Shown here in pieces: positions 1 through 9,187 of a DNA stretch of 64,000 nucleotides. Location: assembly GCA_964387945.1 (NCBI GenBank), contig CAYLYX010000001.1, positions 124,001 through 188,000 on the forward strand. Direction: 5' to 3'. Position 1 is the first letter of the stretch. Each line of letters starts with the position of its first letter. Source of the DNA: Parvicella sp964387945. GTDB taxonomy: Bacteria > Bacteroidota > Bacteroidia > Flavobacteriales_D > Parvicellaceae. Under the pieces are notes generated by a model, which was given only the letters and a program-made list of their open reading frames with translations, did not search any database and was not told the origin of the DNA. Made by a program: the position numbers and the translations under genes.

Positions 1-628
1 AATTAAAAAATAGAAATCCAATAAGCGCTGCGCAAATCCCCAGCATGACCATATAATCAAAGCTGGCAAACCCATTCTGAAAAGATAAAGAAATCAGACA
101 AATAATGATAATGGCTAGGGAAACAGAAGTGGTAATCCCATCCATATTATCTAACATGTTAATGGAATTCATAATTCCTATTACCCAGAGGATGGTCAGT
201 GCATAATTGATCCAATCAGAGTCTACCAATTCGATTACTGTCCCAGATAATATTAGAATTACTCCACATAAGATCTGAACACCGAATTTGAGCATAGGTT
301 TTGTGTCATAGGCATCATCCGCCAATCCCATTAAGAATGCGATGGATGTGGAACCTAGAAGACCAAGCGTTGCTGAGTTCTTAAAGATCAAATCAGGCTC
401 AAAAAAGACAGAAAAAGAAGCCATTGACAACAAAAAGGCGATGTAGAAAGACAAACCTCCAAGAGCAGGCTTTGAGACACTACTCCATCTAATAATTGGG
501 GCTTCACGCTCTCTAATTCCTAAAGTAGTGGCAAACTTCAAGAGAATTGCATTAATGAAAAGTGAAAAAAACACAATCGACACAAAAAAAGTAGCAAATA
601 CCACAAATATGTACTGTGAACTCTCCAT
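1..628 (-). CDS. WecA/MraY-family undecaprenyl-phosphate sugar-1-phosphate transferase (partial, C-terminus cut by window edge)
   Basis: Translating the minus strand from the ATG at 626-628 gives an open frame to the window edge (about 209 residues). The protein is a polytopic membrane protein with hydrophobic segments near residues 5-28, 58-75, 85-100 and 118-150. It carries the family's acidic motifs: GLADDAYDTKP near residue 100 (the DD pair) and NSINMLDNMDG near 155, the Mg2+/catalytic segment. In this family a sugar-1-phosphate is moved from a UDP-sugar onto undecaprenyl phosphate at the inner membrane, which starts polysaccharide or teichoic-type repeat synthesis. It lies 6 bases after rfbC and is probably the last gene seen of the polysaccharide operon that starts at 7565. 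Family assignment is secure. Which sugar is used cannot be told. Confidence 0.9.
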   Translation of the reverse strand, partial: MESSQYIFVVFATFFVSIVFFSLFINAILLKFATTLGIREREAPIIRWSSVSKPALGGLSFYIAFLLSMASFSVFFEPDLIFKNSATLGLLGSTSIAFLMGLADDAYDTKPMLKFGVQILCGVILILSGTVIELVDSDWINYALTILWVIGIMNSINMLDNMDGITTSVSLAIIIICLISLSFQNGFASFDYMVMLGICAALIGFLFFN

Positions 629-634
629 GAAGGT

Positions 635-1183
635 TTAAAATGGCGTATTAAAATCCATAAATGCTTGTCCTACCTTATCTTTTTCAGAAATAATTGGATT
701 TTCAACACCCCAATTTATTGCCAAGTTTGGATCATTCCACAACAGACAGCCTTCTGAAGAAGGCTCATAATAACTTGAGCACTTGTAAGCAAAAATTGTC
801 TCATCTTCAAGGCTAGCAAAGCCATGTGCCATGCCTGGAGGGATCCAGACCATCTGTTTCTTTTTACTTTCTAACTCTATTGAGAAGTGCTTACCGTAAG
901 TAGGAGACCCCTTTCGAATGTCAACTACTATATCTAATACACTTCCTTGAATTACGCGTACCAATTTCCCTTGATCGTGCGGTGGTGCTTGAAAATGAAG
1001 TCCTCTTAGAACATTTTTAGAAGACATGGACTCGTTGTCTTGAACAAAGTCAAAAGCAGTGTTTCCAATTGCTCTATTGAAAGTCTCTCTATTAAATGAT
1101 TCCAAGAAGTAACCTCTATCGTCTCCAAAAATTTTTGGAGTTAAAACAAAGACTCCTTTGATATGTGTTTCTTGCGCCTGCAT
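635..1183 (-). CDS. rfbC: dTDP-4-dehydrorhamnose 3,5-epimerase
   Basis: At 182 residues this is the usual size for RmlC/RfbC cupin epimerases, which convert dTDP-4-keto-6-deoxyglucose to dTDP-4-keto-rhamnose in the cytoplasm. Family signatures are visible: RGLHFQ at residues 60-65 with the catalytic-type histidine at 63, the DIVVDIRKGSPTYGK strand near 85-98, PPGMAHGF near 116-122, and the YKCSSYYEP segment at 133-141. The gene sits 24 bases downstream of the Wzc-like kinase and 6 bases before the WecA-like transferase, so it is part of the polysaccharide operon. No rmlA or rmlB is present. An RmlD-like reductase lies 12 kb away at 13723. The product may be rhamnose or another 6-deoxy sugar. 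Confidence 0.93.
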   Translation of the reverse strand: MQAQETHIKGVFVLTPKIFGDDRGYFLESFNRETFNRAIGNTAFDFVQDNESMSSKNVLRGLHFQAPPHDQGKLVRVIQGSVLDIVVDIRKGSPTYGKHFSIELESKKKQMVWIPPGMAHGFASLEDETIFAYKCSSYYEPSSEGCLLWNDPNLAINWGVENPIISEKDKVGQAFMDFNTPF

Positions 1184-1207
1184 TCAAGCAGACAAAATTA
1201 TAAAAAC

Positions 1208-3679
1208 TTATGATTTCAGTCTAAAAAACTTCAGAATTCGTGACCATCGACTGATCTTCTCCTCCTCAGTATAATACCCTCCATAAGTTCCTGATCCGTA
1301 ACCATAACCGTAGCCATAGCCATAACCGTAACCATAACCATAGTAACCTCCGTAACCTTTTCGATTGGCATTTACACTGTTCAGAATAGCGGATAGTTTT
1401 TTTATTCCATTTTCATTGATCAATCTATCAACGTTTTGAACGAAATTCTTTCGCGAGTATTCTGACCTAAAAATGTACAACGGATAGTCTACTTTCTTAA
1501 TGATCGGAATTCCATCTGTAACGAGTCCTACAGGCGGATTATCAATAATGATCATGTCATAATGCTCCTTCAGTTCATCTAGCACGTCATACAGCTTACC
1601 ATTAATGATAAGTTCTGCGGGATTAGGTGGTATAGGTCCGGCTGTAATGAAATCGAGATTCTCCAACGAACTCTGATTAATACAGTCTAGGACGTTATCT
1701 TTACCGATCAGAATTGTTGACATTCCATTGAGATTTTCCGCACCAAAACCAAGATGAATTTTTGGCTTTCTCATGTCCAAATCCAACACCACAACCCTTT
1801 TACCTGAATAAGCTATAATACCAGCTAAGTTAAGGGCTACAAAAGTTTTTCCTTCTCCAGAAATAGTACTTGTTACAGCTAATGTTTTTGGCCCATCAAA
1901 AGAAGAAAGAAACTGCAAATTCGTACGTATAGTTCTAAAGGATTCTGCAATTAACGACTTAGGACTTTTATCAATTATTAGCTGGGAAACAGGAATTTTA
2001 CTACTATACTTGGGGACAATACCCAAAATTCCAATAGACGCATTAGACAACTTAGTAATCTCATTCAATGTAGTGATACGATCGTGCATAATGTAGTTCG
2101 CCAATACATAGATGATAAAAATGACGATAACAATGATCGCGGTAATGACATAAACCATTAATTCTCGTGGCGCAACAGGCTTATCTGGCACAGTGGCTGG
2201 AGAGAGCACTTCATTATAGGTCGTAATTCCTTGCTGCGACAACTTGTACTCTGTTTCTTTCTGAAGAAGCATTGTAAAATACTTGTTGTTGATCTCCATG
2301 ACTCTGTTCAATCGAGTTAATTCAAGTTCCTTTTCTGGTAACGAGTAAAGTTCTGCTTCTAACAACTTGATGTTGGTTTCCAAGGATTGAATCTTAGCTA
2401 CACTCTGTGCATCGATAACTTCAATTGCTTTTAAAATAATATTGATTTGGGACTTAATCTGCTTATCCAGTTGCAATACTTTATAGTTCTGTGTCGTGGA
2501 CGAAGCCAACACCTCGTCTTTATCGTCTACATAATTCTTTAGTTTAAGTATTAATGATTGCAGTGTCGATTCGAAACTCTGACCTATAAAAAGTGGTATA
2601 ATATCGTCTACTTGCGTTGTTTCATCAAACTCATTAATCCTCAGCCGTAGCTCTTCTAAAATACTACGTTCAACTTTCTCAGTAATTACACTTTTTTTCA
2701 AGGACTCTAATTGGCTGAGGTAGGATGAGGTCAAACCTGAAGAACCTTTAAAATCGTTAGCTTTCTGAAAAGCCTGAATTAACTTTTCATTTTCCTTGAG
2801 CCGAACCTCAACAGAATCTTTTTGGTCTTGGATGAAAGAAAGAATATTATCAGAAGCCACACCTTTCTTCGTCAAAACATGTTGCTCATACGACTTCATG
2901 AGCATGTTAACAAAATCCGATGAAAACTTGGGGTTAGTATGCCGCAATGAAATCTCAATAGTCTTCGCACCCGGATTAAGAACATTCACATCTAGATTTG
3001 GAGCGATCTCTGACATCAAGACAGCGGGAGATTGTATTCTGAAATACACTTTATCCTTAGATAGCTCCTGACTCAACTGATTTGACGATATCACCTTCAT
3101 TCTGAAGGAAAAACCTCCCATGGTCACCAAGTCATTCTGCTTAAAAGGTTCTGATTTTTTTGTACCGTCATACGTGGTTATTAAAAACTGATCATTTCCT
3201 TTTTTCTCTAGGTAATACTTACTCCCAAACAAAGTAGAATCCTGAATACTCAGGTCGTAAATTAAGAAGGAGTTCATAGCGTACTTATTATCCTCTAGTA
3301 CCTGTCCTTGAGTATAATAACCAACGTCAACTCCCATTGATTTTATTGTCTTTTTCACAAGCATCGGAGAGCGAATGAGTTCAACTTGGGTTTTCAGTTC
3401 ATCAACTCCTTCAAAGCCATAACCCACATTCAAAATATCAGCTGCTTGATTCTTTATATTAATTTGAATTATTGCCTTACTCTCATAAACTCGTGGTGTA
3501 TACCTTAGATAGAGTAAAACCCCCAAGGCTCCCAACACTAGACATAGAAGTAAAAACCAAAGTGATTTTCTTAACAAAAAGACAAATACACCAAATTCAA
3601 AATCATTGCTAAAATTAGTAATCCTTTGCCTGTAACTCTCAAAATTAGAGTTGCCGCTATCTATATCCTCTCTAATCAT
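1208..3679 (-). CDS. Wzc-like polysaccharide co-polymerase / tyrosine autokinase
   Basis: An 823-residue inner-membrane protein with the layout of Wzc/ExoP proteins. It has a TM helix near 36-57, a long periplasmic Wzz-type domain with coiled-coil character (about 270-460), a second TM helix near 510-530, and a cytoplasmic BY-kinase domain. The kinase shows Walker A (STISGEGKTF, about 604-613), a Walker A' segment (VVLDLDMRKP, about 630) and Walker B-like IIIDNPPVG (about 710). The C-terminus has a tyrosine cluster (about 778-806) dominated by eight Tyr-Gly pairs, the usual site of trans-autophosphorylation in this family. It lies 8 bases after the Wza-like gene, its expected outer-membrane partner. 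It should control chain length and export of the polysaccharide. The regular Tyr-Gly run is encoded by a hexanucleotide repeat, listed separately. Confidence 0.92.
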   Translation of the reverse strand: MIREDIDSGNSNFESYRQRITNFSNDFEFGVFVFLLRKSLWFLLLCLVLGALGVLLYLRYTPRVYESKAIIQINIKNQAADILNVGYGFEGVDELKTQVELIRSPMLVKKTIKSMGVDVGYYTQGQVLEDNKYAMNSFLIYDLSIQDSTLFGSKYYLEKKGNDQFLITTYDGTKKSEPFKQNDLVTMGGFSFRMKVISSNQLSQELSKDKVYFRIQSPAVLMSEIAPNLDVNVLNPGAKTIEISLRHTNPKFSSDFVNMLMKSYEQHVLTKKGVASDNILSFIQDQKDSVEVRLKENEKLIQAFQKANDFKGSSGLTSSYLSQLESLKKSVITEKVERSILEELRLRINEFDETTQVDDIIPLFIGQSFESTLQSLILKLKNYVDDKDEVLASSTTQNYKVLQLDKQIKSQINIILKAIEVIDAQSVAKIQSLETNIKLLEAELYSLPEKELELTRLNRVMEINNKYFTMLLQKETEYKLSQQGITTYNEVLSPATVPDKPVAPRELMVYVITAIIVIVIFIIYVLANYIMHDRITTLNEITKLSNASIGILGIVPKYSSKIPVSQLIIDKSPKSLIAESFRTIRTNLQFLSSFDGPKTLAVTSTISGEGKTFVALNLAGIIAYSGKRVVVLDLDMRKPKIHLGFGAENLNGMSTILIGKDNVLDCINQSSLENLDFITAGPIPPNPAELIINGKLYDVLDELKEHYDMIIIDNPPVGLVTDGIPIIKKVDYPLYIFRSEYSRKNFVQNVDRLINENGIKKLSAILNSVNANRKGYGGYYGYGYGYGYGYGYGYGSGTYGGYYTEEEKISRWSRILKFFRLKS
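1296..1343 (-). repeat. Hexanucleotide repeat encoding the Tyr-Gly tail of the Wzc-like kinase
   Basis: Eight back-to-back 6-base units of the form CC(A/G)TA(A/G) on the plus strand, read on the minus strand as Tyr-Gly codon pairs. Units vary only at two third-codon positions. Loss or gain of a unit would keep the reading frame and change the number of phosphorylatable tyrosines by one. Confidence 0.9.
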
Positions 3680-3687
3680 ATGCCAGC

Positions 3688-4476
3688 CTAATTAGTCAAG
3701 TTTCTGAGCGAAAGGTAAAGTACTATTGTAGATGATACCAATGAAATAATTGGGCTAATGTCCTGGAGAACTTCTCGCGCAATGTTTGCGTTTGGCTCAA
3801 CATAAATAATATCATTCGCTAGAATTACCATATCACCAGCAGGGAGCCCTGAAATTTTGCTAAGATCAATGTCATAAATCTCTCTTTTTTCCTTTCCGTC
3901 CACTCTTCTTATAACTTTAATCGAGCTCGCTTTACTATTTTGCGAAATGCCACCAACAAAAGCAAGCACTTCCAAAAGTGTTGTTGTATTGTTCTGTAAA
4001 GTAACTACCTGCGCATTATTACCCGAACCAGGAAACACAATCACTCTTTTATTGACAACATTGAGCTGAAGAAAGGGATCTACATAGTACGTACTATACA
4101 AATCTTCCAAGTGAGACTGAGCCTCCAAAATCGTCATACCTACTATAGGAGTTTCACCCAAAATCGGAATCTTGACCTTTCCATCATTTTGAACTAAATA
4201 ATTAATATTCAAGGTTCTGGTCATGTTTAAATTACTATTGTTACCGCTACTAGTACCTGTTCCTGAGGTAATGTCAATCACCGAAAACCCCCCGTTGGAG
4301 TACAATCGAAACTGTAACTGATCTCCAGGAGAAATGATATATTCATCGCTCTGTACTTCTGGAATGGAATCAAAAACAAAGTCCTTTGGTGTGTCCAGCA
4401 TTATATGTGAATTGACAGTGCAGCTTGACATCAGCGCAATAGCCGCCAACCAAAAAATGATAAAATATTTCAACAT
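3688..4476 (-). CDS. Wza-like polysaccharide export lipoprotein
   Basis: A 262-residue protein with an N-terminal hydrophobic segment ending in a lipobox-like LMSSC (Cys19), so probably lipid-anchored in the outer membrane. A Poly_export domain begins around YIISPGDQLQFRLY (about 46-60). An SLBB-like region follows (about 130-230: VVNKRVIVFPGSG and the ILANDIIYVEP strand). A C-terminal hydrophobic helix (about 240-258) matches the membrane-spanning helix of Wza octamers. It is shorter than E. coli Wza, as is common for Bacteroidetes homologues. It directly precedes the Wzc-like kinase, the standard export pair. A TAnnTTTG box lies just upstream (4494-4501), so it may have its own promoter inside the operon. 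Confidence 0.9.
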   Translation of the reverse strand: MLKYFIIFWLAAIALMSSCTVNSHIMLDTPKDFVFDSIPEVQSDEYIISPGDQLQFRLYSNGGFSVIDITSGTGTSSGNNSNLNMTRTLNINYLVQNDGKVKIPILGETPIVGMTILEAQSHLEDLYSTYYVDPFLQLNVVNKRVIVFPGSGNNAQVVTLQNNTTTLLEVLAFVGGISQNSKASSIKVIRRVDGKEKREIYDIDLSKISGLPAGDMVILANDIIYVEPNANIAREVLQDISPIISLVSSTIVLYLSLRNLTN

Positions 4477-4493
4477 ACTAATTGTGTTTGTGG

Positions 4494-4501
4494 CAAATGT
4501 A
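4494..4501 (-). promoter_or_regulatory. Bacteroidetes-type -7 box upstream of the Wza-like gene
   Basis: TACATTTG on the minus strand matches the TAnnTTTG consensus and ends 17 bases before the start codon. I see no good TTTG -33 element, so this is a moderate call. It lies in the only sizeable gap (57 bases) of the operon. Confidence 0.5.
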
Positions 4502-4533
4502 ATTAATTATTTTAAAATAAAAAGCACTTTGCA

Positions 4534-5691
4534 TTACAAAGCATTTTCAAAGTCCGTCAAGTAAATTTTTCTAAAATCTTCACACAATCGCTCGAAATGA
4601 AAACTCTTCAGCACATGCCCTCCACCTTTAGCAAAGGCATCACGCATGGATTTGTCTTCAACCAACTCAAGCAAGTTTGAAGCAAAAGCTTGTAAATCGT
4701 CAGAAGGCGATAGCAAAGCTGTTTTTCCAGGTCTAACTATATTTTCAATACCGCCTACTTGAGTAGAAACAATCGGCTTCTGCGATGCCTGAGCCTCAAT
4801 TAAACTTACTGGTGTTCCTTCATTTTTCGAAGTTAAACAAACAATGTCTAACCCTGCATTCACTACATCTACATCCTTCTGCCAACTTGTAAAGATCACA
4901 TTATTCAAACCCAAAGTATTTACTTCGCTTTCAAGTTCTTCTCTTAACTCACCATCACCAACAATGACAAACTTCAACTTCTTGCCTGTCTTGTCGGATA
5001 CATATTTGGCCGCATTGAGAAATAAACTATGGTTCTTTATCGGCACTAGCCTCCCCACAATACCTATCGCTATTTCTTCCTCTGTGATTCCCCACTCACC
5101 TCTAAAAAGTTCTCTCTTGTTCTCAATATCGGTATGAAATCTTTTTAAATCAAACCCTAACGGCACAACAGTTATCTTCTCTGGCTTGCAAATTTTGTGG
5201 ATACTGGACAACTCATGCTTCTGAATCTCACTAATTGCAATAATTCGCGTACTCTTTTTTGCTAGATTCCGCTCTATACTTTTATACATTGCTGTCTTCG
5301 TTGCTCCAAAATAAGAATGGAATACATGACCATGAAATGTATGATAGATTTGTGGAACCTTCATTTTATGAGCTGCCAACCTTCCAATTGCTCCAGCTTT
5401 AGAAGCATGCGTATGAACAATATCTGGTTTAAAGTCTCCAATCAACTCCTTGATCTTCTTATATGCAATGCGGTCTTGCTTAAGATTTACCTCTCGTTTC
5501 ATTTCAGGTATGATTGTAGGCTCCAACCCCAAACTGTCCAATATAAACTCGCTCGAATCCTCCGTAACATCCTTTTGACCTCCAACGAGCAGCGTTTCAA
5601 AATCCTCTGAAAGGTATTTAGTCAAATAAGCTGCATTGTAAGTTGGACCTCCAATGTTAAACCGGTTTATTATTCTTAAAATCTTTGGCAT
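4534..5691 (-). CDS. Glycosyltransferase family 4
   Basis: 385 residues with a GT-B fold layout. The N-terminal acceptor domain has GGPTYNAAYL near 14-23 and HTHASKAGAIGRLA near 95-110. The C-terminal nucleotide-sugar domain has GIVGRLVPIKNHS near 210-222 and the E-x7-E type motif EGTPVSLIEAQ near 316-326. It resembles retaining GT4 enzymes that add a sugar to a lipid-linked polysaccharide on the cytoplasmic side. Its start codon overlaps the stop of the upstream asparagine synthase-like gene by one base, so the two are translationally coupled. Donor and acceptor are unknown. Confidence 0.9.
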   Translation of the reverse strand: MPKILRIINRFNIGGPTYNAAYLTKYLSEDFETLLVGGQKDVTEDSSEFILDSLGLEPTIIPEMKREVNLKQDRIAYKKIKELIGDFKPDIVHTHASKAGAIGRLAAHKMKVPQIYHTFHGHVFHSYFGATKTAMYKSIERNLAKKSTRIIAISEIQKHELSSIHKICKPEKITVVPLGFDLKRFHTDIENKRELFRGEWGITEEEIAIGIVGRLVPIKNHSLFLNAAKYVSDKTGKKLKFVIVGDGELREELESEVNTLGLNNVIFTSWQKDVDVVNAGLDIVCLTSKNEGTPVSLIEAQASQKPIVSTQVGGIENIVRPGKTALLSPSDDLQAFASNLLELVEDKSMRDAFAKGGGHVLKSFHFERLCEDFRKIYLTDFENAL

Positions 5692-7565
5692 TAATTGAAT
5701 TGATTTGTGTAATTACGATACCATACCTGAAAGCTGAGCATCGCCCAAATGTTATAAATACTATCTCCCGAGTTTTCGTGATAAAACGCTTGTTTCATGC
5801 TTTCAAGTCCGTTCCAATCAAAAATTCCCTGAGCTTGAACTAGGTCTTTATTAAAAACAAGTCCTTCTAGTTCTTGCTTTAACTCATTATGAAACCACTG
5901 CTTCAAAGGAACTTCAAATCCCTTCTTTCCCCGCTTAAAAATCTGCTCTGGTAATTCATTCTGAAACGCCTCACGCAGAATCTTCTTTCTTATTTGAGTA
6001 TCAATCTTATAAGAAGCTGGCAGCGAGAAAACGTAATCTACAAGATTTACATCTAAGAATGGCGTCCGAACTTCCAGACTATTTGCCATGCTCATTGCAT
6101 CCACCTTGCGAAGCATATCTCCTTCCAATACCATTTTGAAATCTCGAGATAAGTAACTGTTAAAACCATTTACCTCCTCTGTTAAATACTCCATGTCCGG
6201 TCTGACAGAGAAAGGTTCTCCGATCAACTGGTTTGCCAATCCTTCATCCATAAATGAAGCCCACCGGATGTACCTTTCTTGTGGAGACAACTTCAAACCC
6301 TTTGAGTACTTACTGATCTGTCTTCCAACATTCCCCAACTTGGATTCTCTAGATTGTGGCAAAACTTTTGACATAACCCCTCCTGCAGATTTCATGGCAA
6401 AATTTTTAAGTCCTTTTTGATCTGCCTCCAGCAATGCTTTGTGTTTGTTGTACCCACTAAACAACTCATCTGCTCCATCTCCAGAAAGCGCTACTGTGAC
6501 GTGTTGTTTGGTATACCTTGAAAGAATATACATGTTGAGTGCTGAGCTATCCGCAAAAGGCTCATCAAAATAATTGAGTGCATCACTATATGCTTCTAAC
6601 AAGTCCGTATTGCTTAATTTAAGCACCGTATGATCCGACTTTATTTTGTTGGCTACTATTTCGGCATATTCAGTTTCGTCAAAGAAGGGATTATCCTTAA
6701 ATCCGATGGAAAAAGTTCTTAAGGAAGACGTGTATTTAGCAGCAATCAAACTGACTACACTACTATCGATTCCTCCGCTCAGAAATGCGCCTACTGGCAC
6801 GTCAGAAATCATTCTTCGCTCCGTTGCTTCGTGTAATAAGTTATATACCTTTTGCTTGGCATCCGTGTAATTATCTTGAGGAAATTCTTGACTATTCAAC
6901 TGGTAATACGTCACCTTTTCTACGCCATTGTGATCTACTTTTAGGTAGCTACCTGGAACCAATTTAAATACTCCATCCAAAATCGTGTAAGGAGCAGCAA
7001 TGTAATTGAATTGAAAATACTGACGCATGGAAAGCTTGTCTATCGCTCTTTTGCCAATAAACGGGTTCAAAGCCTTGATCTCAGACGCAAAAGTAATTAC
7101 CCCTTGATCAATCGAATAAACCAAAGGTTTAATTCCATAACGATCTCTGGCGATAATGGACTCTTTTTTTTCTCTATCGTAAAAACAGAATGAAAAAAAA
7201 CCGTTGAGCAAAGGAATTGCATCCACTCCTTCTCGAATCAATAGCTTTAAAAGCACCTCCGTGTCTCCAGTTGTTTTGAAAGTTTCTCCTGCTTTCTGCA
7301 AACGTTCTCGAAGTTCCTTAAAGTTAAAAACCTCTCCATTAAACGTAAGTGCGTAGCGCTGGCTGTCGTCCAAAAAGGGCTGATTAGAGTTTTCCGAAAC
7401 ATCAATAATGGAAAGTCGGGTATGTCCTAAGTGGGCTTCACCAATCAAAATATCTTGTTGGTGATCCGGACCTCTTTTTGATAGCAACTCCAGCGACCTG
7501 TTCATCGCTTCCTGCATCACCGAAATCGGATGGTCAAAAAAAATCTGTCCTACAATCCCACACAT
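5691..7565 (-). CDS. asnB: Asparagine synthase (glutamine-hydrolysing), polysaccharide-cluster type
   Basis: A 624-residue, two-domain enzyme. The start MCGIVG exposes the Cys2 nucleophile of the class II glutaminase domain after Met removal. The synthase domain has the PP-loop SGGIDSSV near residue 265 and the ALSGDGADELFSGY segment near 360. The family makes asparagine from aspartate, glutamine and ATP. Members placed in polysaccharide loci are often suspected to amidate uronic acids or other sugar carboxylates. Being first in an operon with a glycosyltransferase, Wza and Wzc, that role is plausible but not shown. It is divergent from the PBP4 gene, with about 80 bases of shared upstream region. 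Confidence 0.9.
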   Translation of the reverse strand: MCGIVGQIFFDHPISVMQEAMNRSLELLSKRGPDHQQDILIGEAHLGHTRLSIIDVSENSNQPFLDDSQRYALTFNGEVFNFKELRERLQKAGETFKTTGDTEVLLKLLIREGVDAIPLLNGFFSFCFYDREKKESIIARDRYGIKPLVYSIDQGVITFASEIKALNPFIGKRAIDKLSMRQYFQFNYIAAPYTILDGVFKLVPGSYLKVDHNGVEKVTYYQLNSQEFPQDNYTDAKQKVYNLLHEATERRMISDVPVGAFLSGGIDSSVVSLIAAKYTSSLRTFSIGFKDNPFFDETEYAEIVANKIKSDHTVLKLSNTDLLEAYSDALNYFDEPFADSSALNMYILSRYTKQHVTVALSGDGADELFSGYNKHKALLEADQKGLKNFAMKSAGGVMSKVLPQSRESKLGNVGRQISKYSKGLKLSPQERYIRWASFMDEGLANQLIGEPFSVRPDMEYLTEEVNGFNSYLSRDFKMVLEGDMLRKVDAMSMANSLEVRTPFLDVNLVDYVFSLPASYKIDTQIRKKILREAFQNELPEQIFKRGKKGFEVPLKQWFHNELKQELEGLVFNKDLVQAQGIFDWNGLESMKQAFYHENSGDSIYNIWAMLSFQVWYRNYTNQFN

Positions 7566-7636
7566 TCCACAAAAGTGTGAAAAATATAGTATGGAAAAGA
7601 TTATTTTTATACGAAATCCTCACATTATAGTTTTAG

Positions 7637-7644
7637 TATCTTTG
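7637..7644 (+). promoter_or_regulatory. -7 promoter box almost touching the PBP4 start codon
   Basis: TATCTTTG matches TAnnTTTG exactly and ends 3 bases before the ATG at 7648. In this promoter class transcription begins a few bases after the box, so the mRNA would begin at or next to the start codon. No clear TTG is seen 17-19 bases upstream. Confidence 0.5.
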
Positions 7645-7647
7645 AAT

Positions 7648-9132
7648 ATGCGATCACTGATCATACTCCTATTACTTGTGGCTACCTTCCAGTCAAATAT
7701 GGCTCAGGAACGGGACCAACGGGAAGCTACTCTCCCAAGCTCGATTGACTTAGCAATCGGAAAACTATCGGCTGATCAAGATTTAAAAAATGCCTCTATC
7801 AGCTTTTATGTCTACGATGCCAGTAATAAAGTTGAAGTAGCCGCATACAATGCCGACCAAAGTTTAGTTACTGCCAGCACAATGAAAGTGGTAACTACTG
7901 CAACAGCTCTAGAGGTTTTAGGTTCATGGCATCGATTCGAGACCAAGCTGAGCTACGATGGCTTTATTGATTCCAACTGTACCTTGCATGGAAACCTCTA
8001 CATTGAGGGCGGAGGTGATCCCACTTTAGGCAGTAGGTATTTTGACGAGGAGGAGTTTATGCTGAAATGGGTGGACGCTGTGGCGAAATTGGGGATTCAT
8101 CACATTGATGGAAAAATTGTGGGGGATGCTTCCTACTTTTCAGACGAATACGTTCCTGCAACCTGGGGTTGGGGAGACATGGGAAATTATTATGGCAGCG
8201 GTGTTTCAGGACTGAGCGTTTATGACAACACCATTACTTTTACGTTTGATGCAGGCCCAAATAACGATGATAGCACTCATATAACCTGCTACGAGCCTTA
8301 CACTCCAGACCTTAGGATTGACAATCGCGTGAAAGCTGGAAACACCAAGAGCGATGAAGCTTATATCTATGGTGGTCCGTACGATCCTTACCGACTGATT
8401 AAGGGCAGAATTCCAAAAGGTGCTACGGAGTTTGACGTGAAAGGAGCTATGCACGACCCCGCCTATGTTGCTGCTTTTGAGCTGGAGACTCAACTCTTTA
8501 AACATGGAATTACGACTTCATCAAGCGCTTCAACTGTTAGAATGGATCGACTTAATGGACAATTGGACACATCGTCACGAACCATATTTCACACCCATGA
8601 ATCTTCTACAGTCAGCAAGATTGTGTACTGGACTAATCTCATTTCTAACAACTTATTTGCAGAACACTTGCTTAAACACATAGGTGTGGCCGAGTACCAT
8701 GATGGAAGTGTTTATTCGAGTACCATCGCGGTTTCTAAGCATTGGAGTAACAGAGGCATAGACATGACGGGATTCACCATGAACGATGGCAGCGGACTTA
8801 GTCGTGCCAATGCGGTATCTGCAAGACATCTGGTTGAGATTCTGACCAAAATGAGGTCTAGTAAATATTTTGACACCTTCTATTCTTCACTGCCCAACTG
8901 TGGTAAAACAGGAACACTAAAGAGCTACGGCAAGGGCACAAAAATTTACAATAACCTCAGAGCAAAGAGTGGAACAATGACTAGGGTAAAGAGCTATACA
9001 GGCTATGTTAAAAGTGCCAACGGAAAGCAGCTGGTTTTTGCCATTATCGTCAACAACTTCAATTGCAGCACCTACGAAATAGGAAAGAAACTGGAAAAGT
9101 TGATGATCTCTCTTGGAGAATATGATCAATAA
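7648..9132 (+). CDS. dacB: D-alanyl-D-alanine carboxypeptidase/endopeptidase (PBP4, peptidase S13)
   Basis: The open frame could begin at 7591, but the ATG at 7648 is preferred. It gives a clean signal peptide (MRSLIILLLLVATFQSNMAQ), and the bases before it form a promoter box. The mature protein (about 494 residues with signal) belongs to class C low-mass PBPs of the periplasm. It has the SxxK motif in ASTMKV, an SxN motif in SNNLFAEH, and a KTG-type box in AKSGTM. An earlier GKTGTL is also present. The family trims or cleaves peptidoglycan cross-links. It is a single gene facing the acyl-CoA dehydrogenase gene, separated by a bidirectional terminator. Confidence 0.93.
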   Translation: MRSLIILLLLVATFQSNMAQERDQREATLPSSIDLAIGKLSADQDLKNASISFYVYDASNKVEVAAYNADQSLVTASTMKVVTTATALEVLGSWHRFETKLSYDGFIDSNCTLHGNLYIEGGGDPTLGSRYFDEEEFMLKWVDAVAKLGIHHIDGKIVGDASYFSDEYVPATWGWGDMGNYYGSGVSGLSVYDNTITFTFDAGPNNDDSTHITCYEPYTPDLRIDNRVKAGNTKSDEAYIYGGPYDPYRLIKGRIPKGATEFDVKGAMHDPAYVAAFELETQLFKHGITTSSSASTVRMDRLNGQLDTSSRTIFHTHESSTVSKIVYWTNLISNNLFAEHLLKHIGVAEYHDGSVYSSTIAVSKHWSNRGIDMTGFTMNDGSGLSRANAVSARHLVEILTKMRSSKYFDTFYSSLPNCGKTGTLKSYGKGTKIYNNLRAKSGTMTRVKSYTGYVKSANGKQLVFAIIVNNFNCSTYEIGKKLEKLMISLGEYDQ

Positions 9133-9168
9133 AAAAATCCAGACGCTCCCATGAGGTCTGGATTTTTT
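9132..9168. terminator. Bidirectional intrinsic terminator between convergent genes
   Basis: A 13-bp perfect stem (AAAAAATCCAGAC at 9132-9144 with its complement at 9156-9168) around an 11-base loop. The A-run on one side and T-run on the other give a U-tract in both directions. It serves the PBP4 gene (plus) and the acyl-CoA dehydrogenase gene (minus). Confidence 0.9.
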
Positions 9169-9187
9169 ATTAGTCTTTAACTCAATA

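Noticed and set aside
7591..7647. Upstream ATG start for the PBP4 gene
   Set aside because: It would add 19 residues before a perfect signal peptide and place the promoter box inside the coding region.
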